From Faucicola sp048551375 (GTDB lineage: Bacteria; Pseudomonadota; Gammaproteobacteria; Pseudomonadales; Moraxellaceae), in the NCBI RefSeq assembly GCF_048551375.1, contig NZ_JBLYZJ010000005.1, forward strand, positions 1 to 64,000: a stretch of 64,000 nt of DNA, read 5' to 3'. Every line of letters begins with the position of its first letter. Within the stretch, counting starts at the first letter, position 1. Of the stretch, positions 59,627 through 64,000 are shown one piece after another. The notes below the pieces were generated by a model, which had not been told where the DNA came from, ran no database searches, and saw only the letters and a program-made list of their open reading frames with translations. A program made the translations under genes and the position numbers.

Positions 59627-60078
59627 AGTCTTCACTTCTGTTATTAATCGAGCCAGTATTTAGTGGGATTGGTCAAGGTGTTGTGATAGTTAATCTAAAT
59701 ATACAATTGACCAAGCCTAAGCACTGATGACGCTGATGGTTTGAGTAATGGCAAGCACGTTACTGTTGGTGGGTTGGGCTAACAATGGGTTAGTACCTTT
59801 GACAGTGTATGAAGGTTGGTTCATTAACGTGAAAATATAGGTAATTTACCTACTGTGTTTTGCTTGACTCAAAAATGTGGGTCATCAGTAAAACATTCGT
59901 GTCATTGTGATAATGAAATTATTTAATGAATCAAGGAGTAAGTTGATACATTTGTTGTCACTATCTAGCACGTTGTCAAAATCCACACTATATTAAAGCA
60001 AGTGTTACCTTTTTGTAAAGGATTAAATTAAATATTTATGATATTGATAATTGGCTTAATTTTTTGTTACGGCTGTGA
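59627..60078. other. 452-bp gene-free spacer between atpI and atpB
   Basis: No supportable reading frame. It contains a perfect 15-bp palindrome TAGGTAATTTACCTA (59838-59852). A minus-strand TTGACA (59974-59979) has no matching -10 at 15-19 bp. A long internal leader or an extra promoter for atpB is possible but not demonstrated. Confidence 0.5.
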
Positions 60079-60480
60079 TTATGTTTTATTTTTTAGTAAC
60101 CATAAAAAATGGGTAAGCTGGAGTAAGATGAACGCCCCTAAAACATAGATGGGTGCGAGTGGTTTTAGGGTAAGAAAAATAAAGGCAAAGCCTAGCATAA
60201 CTAATCCCCATTTGATGGCTTGGGCTTGGTAAAAGTTATGGACGATTTGTTTGCGTTGTCGATAGCCTGTTTGACGTAGGGCTATTTTAGCAAAAATATA
60301 CTGGGTACACCATGCCAATACACCGCCTGCTAGGACATTTTTGGTGATGAGTTGCTGAGATTGTTGTAGGCTAAAATCGATAATTAAAGCAATAATCATA
60401 ACACCAAACAGCACCCATGCTTGTTGTTTTAGGATGTTGAATAAGGGTTGGGCTTGAAACCTTTTGGCAGGCTGAGTCAT
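60079..60480 (-). CDS. atpI: ATP synthase protein I
   Basis: A 133-aa membrane protein with about four helices (paired near 20-55 and 75-125), of the AtpI family that assists c-ring assembly. The frame runs back to a GTG at 60543, but a promoter -10 box sits at 60547-60552, which leaves almost no leader for that start. The ATG at 60480 (MTQPAKRFQAQPLF) gives the usual family length. First gene of the atp operon. Confidence 0.8.
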   Translation of the reverse strand: MTQPAKRFQAQPLFNILKQQAWVLFGVMIIALIIDFSLQQSQQLITKNVLAGGVLAWCTQYIFAKIALRQTGYRQRKQIVHNFYQAQAIKWGLVMLGFAFIFLTLKPLAPIYVLGAFILLQLTHFLWLLKNKT

Positions 60481-60546
60481 GTCAAGGTCGCTTGTGTTGT
60501 GGTGATGGATATTGACGCGCTTGCCATACCCAATTTTTGCCACAAT

Positions 60547-60575
60547 ATTATATGAAATGGGTTGATTGGTTGCAA
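60547..60575 (-). promoter_or_regulatory. atp operon promoter
   Basis: On the minus strand TTGCAA (60570-60575) and a perfect TATAAT (60547-60552) are separated by exactly 17 bp. Transcription would start near 60540, about 60 nt before the atpI ATG. Confidence 0.6.
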
Positions 60576-60776
60576 TATGGGGGTTATTTTCGGATGAATG
60601 GTGGGAATTTGATTATAAATAAGGCGACTATCCATTTATCCGATGGTTATCAGTGGTTTTTTATGAGGGTTTGTGCTATAAAAGCAAACTTGAATTGATA
60701 GATGTATGCTTTGTGATTTTGCTGACTATTTTTGATTAACGTATTTTGGGATTAATTAAGGTAAAGGTGTGGTTTG

Positions 60777-61601
60777 ATGAGTGGCGGTGCAACTGTAATA
60801 CAAAAAAACCCAGATTATTTTTCATTAATTCAAATCAGTGATTTACATTTATCAACTGATGTTAGCATGCGATATAATGGGGTGGATACGCAATTATCTT
60901 TAGATAAGGTACTACAGGTGATTGGTTCAGATTTTGCTGATACGGATTTATTGGTGGTAACGGGTGATTTGCTACAGTATCCCAATACGCTGAATTATAA
61001 TCAGTTATTTGCCCAATTTGATACGCTTGGTTTGCCGTATTTATGTATTGCAGGCAACCATGATGTGACCCTTGAGTTGGATAGTCATTTGCCATTTCTG
61101 CAACGCCGTCATTTGCCTGTACCTGCGGATAGTCGCTTGTTAAATTGCCAGTTATATCAGACAGCGTATTGGGATATGATTTTTTTGGATTCGTCTGTGG
61201 TTGGCGAAATTCATGGGCATTTTAGCGAGCCAACGTTGGCTTGGCTGGCACAGACATTGGCGTCTTCGTCACGCCCTTATGTGATGTTTGCTCATCATCC
61301 GATGGCAAAGGTAAAATCTGCGTGGATTGATGCCCATTGTGTCGATAATAGTGAGGATTTTTGGTCGGTAGTGTCGCCATTCCGACAACGCATTAAGGGG
61401 ATTTTTGTCGGACACGTGCATCAAGAGTGCCATATTGTGCATGATGGAATTTCAATGTTTAGTTGCCCTTCGACCAGTGTGCAGTTTAAGCCGTTTTGTG
61501 ATGATTATACGATTGATAATAAATTAGCAGGATTACGTTGGTTAACGTTATATAACAATGGAAAACTTGCAACGGGGATTAAAAGAATAGATACTATGTG
61601 A
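60777..61601 (+). CDS. CpdA/Icc-like 3',5'-cyclic-nucleotide phosphodiesterase
   Basis: A 274-aa calcineurin-like metallophosphoesterase. The metal motifs appear in order: DLHLS (ISDLHLSTD), GDLLQYP (VVTGDLLQYP), GNHDVT, and a late GHVHQECH after MFAHHPM. This is the class III cyclic-nucleotide phosphodiesterase layout; CpdA hydrolyses cAMP. The exact substrate is inferred. The frame can start at a TTG one codon earlier; the ATG at 60777 with an AAGG site about 9 nt upstream is preferred. Divergent from the atp operon. Confidence 0.88.
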   Translation: MSGGATVIQKNPDYFSLIQISDLHLSTDVSMRYNGVDTQLSLDKVLQVIGSDFADTDLLVVTGDLLQYPNTLNYNQLFAQFDTLGLPYLCIAGNHDVTLELDSHLPFLQRRHLPVPADSRLLNCQLYQTAYWDMIFLDSSVVGEIHGHFSEPTLAWLAQTLASSSRPYVMFAHHPMAKVKSAWIDAHCVDNSEDFWSVVSPFRQRIKGIFVGHVHQECHIVHDGISMFSCPSTSVQFKPFCDDYTIDNKLAGLRWLTLYNNGKLATGIKRIDTM

Positions 61602-61886
61602 CCTTTTAATTCTATGCCCTTGCTTTAGGTGTGAATTGGCATGGAAATGCGTTAGATGGATGGCTGTCATTAACCCGTCATAACCAGTAATTATAGTAAA
61701 GCGTTTTGCAAAAGTTTAATTTTTGAAGGATTTTTTGGTAAAGTTATGTCTAGTATTGTTTGTCATTTTGGCATCCATCTGGCGTAATCAACCATACACC
61801 CCAGTGTTTGCCCCATGACTGTATTGCGGTATGCTTTAGTCAACTTAGGCTGACAATTTGGGGTAGTGATTGCAGAGGAAACAATC

Positions 61887-62324
61887 ATGACCATGAGTCA
61901 AACTGAACGTGAGTTTACATTTACCCCTTATCAACCTGCTGATGGCGAAGAATATATGAATGATGCTCAAGTTGAGCATTTTAAAAATATTTTGTTGGCA
62001 TGGAAAGAACAATTGCTGAATGAGGCAGAAACTACTAAATCTTATATTCAAGATGAGTCAACTGCCATGCCTGATATCAATGACCGAGCGACCCAAGAAG
62101 AAGAATTTGCATTGGCATTGCGTACCCGTGACCGTGAACGCAAGTTGGTGCGTAAAATTGATAAATCACTGGCAGAAATCGAAAGCGGTGATTATGGATT
62201 TTGTCAAACTTGTGGTGTGGAAATTGGGTTACGCCGTCTTGAGGCACGCCCAACAGCGACTCAATGTATTGATTGCAAAACTTTATCCGAAATGAAAGAA
62301 AAACAAGCATGGGGTCATGGCTAA
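61887..62324 (+). CDS. dksA: RNA polymerase-binding transcription factor DksA
   Basis: A 145-aa protein that binds the RNA polymerase secondary channel and works with ppGpp. The coiled-coil tip Asp pair and Ala are in the DINDRATQEEEFALALRTRDRE region, and the C4 zinc finger is CQTCGVEIGLRRLEARPTA then TQCIDC. AGAGGAA lies 6-7 nt before the ATG at 61887; the GTG at 61866 is unlikely. It overlaps gluQ by 8 bp, a conserved pair. Confidence 0.96.
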   Translation: MTMSQTEREFTFTPYQPADGEEYMNDAQVEHFKNILLAWKEQLLNEAETTKSYIQDESTAMPDINDRATQEEEFALALRTRDRERKLVRKIDKSLAEIESGDYGFCQTCGVEIGLRRLEARPTATQCIDCKTLSEMKEKQAWGHG

Positions 62325-63288
62325 GTCATCCCTTGCAAGGACTGACAACGCAACAAATTCGGTGATTGGGCGATTTGCCCCTTCGCCAACAGGGTTGTTG
62401 CATTTAGGCTCATTACTCACCGCCGTGACAAGTTTTTGTATTGCCAAACAGCAACACGGACAATGGCTCGTCCGCATGGAAGATGTGGATAGCGAACGTT
62501 GTCAATCACATTTTGCAGATGCTATTTTAGCGGATTTAGAGCGACTGGGGCTGTATTGGGATGGGGCAGTGCGTTACCAATCCCAACACCTTGAACATTA
62601 CCATCATGTGCTAGATACGGAGCTTTTGCATGTTAGCTATGGCTGTGGCTGTAGCCGTAAATCACTACAAACCTATTGGCAGAGCCATCCTCATGCCAAC
62701 TCCCAAACCAATTTACCCTATCCACAACTGTGCTATACCAATCAGTTACCTCGTACCCATGCGGTGCGTCTGATAATGCCAAATCAACAAATGCTGTTTT
62801 ATGATACCTTGCAAGGGGTCATCACAGGTAATCCGCAACAGCAACAAGGCGATATCGTGGTACGCCGACAGGCGACCGCCCAACTACCCCAAGGTATGAT
62901 TAATTATATGCTCGCTGTGGTGCTAGATGATGCGATACAGGGCGTGACGCAAATCGTTAGGGGGCTGGATATTTTGCCGTTGACCCTGCCACAACTTGCC
63001 ATCATGGATTATTTGGCACTCCCCTACCCTACTTCTTATTACCATTTGCCGATTTTGCTCAATGCCGATGGGCAAAAATTATCCAAACAGACCCTTGCCG
63101 AACCGATTAGCCAATATTCGCCCCAAGTCTTATTAACATTGGTGTTAAAGCTATTGGGACAACCACCTGTAGCAACTGACTATCCTCAAGTGATGTTACA
63201 ACAAGCCATCAGTCAATGGGATAATCGACCCTTGATAGGTTGCAAAACCATTGAAGTTCAAGGGATTGGAGAGATGTTAAAGGGATGA
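62317..63288 (+). CDS. gluQ: tRNA glutamyl-Q(34) synthetase
   Basis: A 323-aa paralogue of the glutamyl-tRNA synthetase catalytic domain that attaches glutamate to queuosine at tRNA-Asp position 34. The HIGH-type motif is FAPSPTGLLHLGSLLTAV, the KMSKS-type motif is KLSKQTL, and a zinc-binding Cys/Tyr set is seen in YGCGCSRKSL and CYTNQ. It lacks the anticodon-binding domain. It overlaps the dksA stop (ATGGCTAA). Its stop is 1 bp from the convergent ftsW end. Confidence 0.93.
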   Translation: MAKSSLARTDNATNSVIGRFAPSPTGLLHLGSLLTAVTSFCIAKQQHGQWLVRMEDVDSERCQSHFADAILADLERLGLYWDGAVRYQSQHLEHYHHVLDTELLHVSYGCGCSRKSLQTYWQSHPHANSQTNLPYPQLCYTNQLPRTHAVRLIMPNQQMLFYDTLQGVITGNPQQQQGDIVVRRQATAQLPQGMINYMLAVVLDDAIQGVTQIVRGLDILPLTLPQLAIMDYLALPYPTSYYHLPILLNADGQKLSKQTLAEPISQYSPQVLLTLVLKLLGQPPVATDYPQVMLQQAISQWDNRPLIGCKTIEVQGIGEMLKG

Positions 63289-63289
63289 A

Positions 63290-64000
63290 TTAATAATAAC
63301 GCCCTTCTTTTTGTGGAATGACAGGGCTTTCTTTTAAAATTCTAAATAAAATACCAATAATCATCAGATTAATCACCATAGACGACCCCCCATAGCTAAA
63401 GAATGGCATGGTCAATCCTTTGGTTGGCAACATCCCCATGGTCATGCCTGCATTGACGAATACTTGCCCAAAAAACAACACGCCCACGCCAAAAGCAAAA
63501 TAACTTAAACGGCTTTGACGGCGTTTAAGGGCATCGTAGCTGATTTTCATCACGGTAATGATTAAAGTTAATTCTAATAACAACAAGAACATCACCCCAA
63601 CCAATCCCAGCTCTTCGCCTGTGATTGCCAATAAAAAGTCGGTATGGGCTTCGGGTAAATGGGATAGCTTTTGTACACTTTCGCCATAACCCACACCAAA
63701 CCATTCACCACGAGCAAACGCCACAATACTGCGTCCTAACTGATAATCGGTATCTCGTAAATCATCAAATGGGTCAACAAATGATAAGGCTCGCTTCAAC
63801 CGATAGCTAGCACTCATAACACCAATCGCCCCTGCGGTCAACATTGCCCCCACCACAATCAAAAATTGGCTTTTTGGCAAACCACCCACAAAAATCATGG
63901 CAGCGGTACAGCACACAATAATCACCACCGAGCCAAAGTCTGGCTGAAGCATGATAAACAATGCCAACCCTGCAGCAATGACCGTCAATCGCAAAAAGCC
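63290..64000 (-). CDS. ftsW: Peptidoglycan glycosyltransferase FtsW, C-terminal part
   Basis: The frame is open to the right edge of the window, so only the last 236 codons or so are visible. The SEDS-family segments QPDFGSVVIIVCC, LPEAHTDFLLAITGEELGLVG and FVNAGMTMGMLPTKGLTMPFFSYGGSS (given here in short form as TKGLTMPFFSYGG) mark it. The AHTDFLLAITGEE form and PFFSYGGSSM are FtsW rather than RodA. FtsW polymerises septal glycan at division. The tail ends QKEGRYY. The N-terminal half lies outside the window. Confidence 0.92.
   Translation of the reverse strand, partial: GFLRLTVIAAGLALFIMLQPDFGSVVIIVCCTAAMIFVGGLPKSQFLIVVGAMLTAGAIGVMSASYRLKRALSFVDPFDDLRDTDYQLGRSIVAFARGEWFGVGYGESVQKLSHLPEAHTDFLLAITGEELGLVGVMFLLLLELTLIITVMKISYDALKRRQSRLSYFAFGVGVLFFGQVFVNAGMTMGMLPTKGLTMPFFSYGGSSMVINLMIIGILFRILKESPVIPQKEGRYY

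Noticed and set aside
59974..59979. Consensus TTGACA on the minus strand upstream of atpB
   Set aside because: No acceptable -10 hexamer at 15-19 bp, so not called as a promoter.
1..64000. tRNA, rRNA, CRISPR array, prophage or complete insertion sequence
   Set aside because: Intergenic regions were read on both strands; no cloverleaf, direct-repeat array, integrase or transposase was recognised. A covariance-model scan was not possible here.

Overview
The window is chromosomal DNA of a gammaproteobacterium, most likely a member of Moraxellaceae (Moraxella/Faucicola-like, by inference). The evidence is a mid-40s percent GC feel with AT-rich spacers, gene content typical of the family (894-aa PlsB, argS next to a SPOR protein, cmoA/cmoB, sdhCDAB divergent from gltA, the 8-subunit atp operon led by atpI, dksA-gluQ) and many short palindromic intergenic repeats. 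No tRNA, rRNA, CRISPR array, prophage or complete insertion sequence was recognised. Most of the window is ordinary core genome broken by small accessory islands.

Layout. 0.1-11.2 kb: fatty-acyl/phospholipid genes (tesB, plsB), a SPOR-domain cell-division-type protein, argS, a small DUF2788 membrane protein, a lipid A phosphoethanolamine transferase and the tRNA wobble-uridine genes cmoA and cmoB with an unknown gene between them. 11.2-12.1 kb: an orphan antitoxin with a vestigial toxin, then msrA. 12.2-19.3 kb: an amino-acid cluster (DJ-1/PfpI protein, YgeA-type racemase, PhzF-like isomerase, threonine aldolase, EamA exporter) facing a MocR-type regulator. An AT-rich PD-(D/E)XK-like gene sits between the shared control region and the regulator. 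19.6-27.6 kb: a lytic transglycosylase, a DUF4062-like protein overlapping murI, DUF1285, ETF-ubiquinone oxidoreductase and the serine/threonine symporter SstT, whose best promoter lies in the end of a palindromic repeat element. 27.8-33.3 kb: succinate dehydrogenase (sdhCDAB) and citrate synthase.

33.4-49.6 kb: an unknown membrane protein, a YafJ-like amidotransferase, a candidate small RNA, homoserine kinase, a BrnT/BrnA toxin-antitoxin pair, hisF, pirin, lgt, a CmpX-type mechanosensitive channel, a YcgN-like protein, dienelactone hydrolase, a RHH-PIN toxin-antitoxin pair, a CbpA-type J protein, hisH (separate from hisF), avtA and an orphan EnvZ-like kinase. 49.7-52.3 kb: a complete two-component pair of RstA/RstB type. 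52.6-60.6 kb: the atpIBEFHAGDC operon, with a promoter before atpI, stem-loops in the atpA-atpG and atpD-atpC gaps and a terminator after atpC. 60.8-64 kb: a cyclic-nucleotide-phosphodiesterase-like protein, dksA-gluQ, and ftsW running off the right edge.

I see no large new defence or biosynthetic system. The items most worth follow-up are the PD-(D/E)XK gene inserted in the MocR regulatory unit, the candidate promoter-structure-terminator small RNA at 35.4 kb, the repeat-borne promoter of sstT, and the DUF4062-murI coupling.
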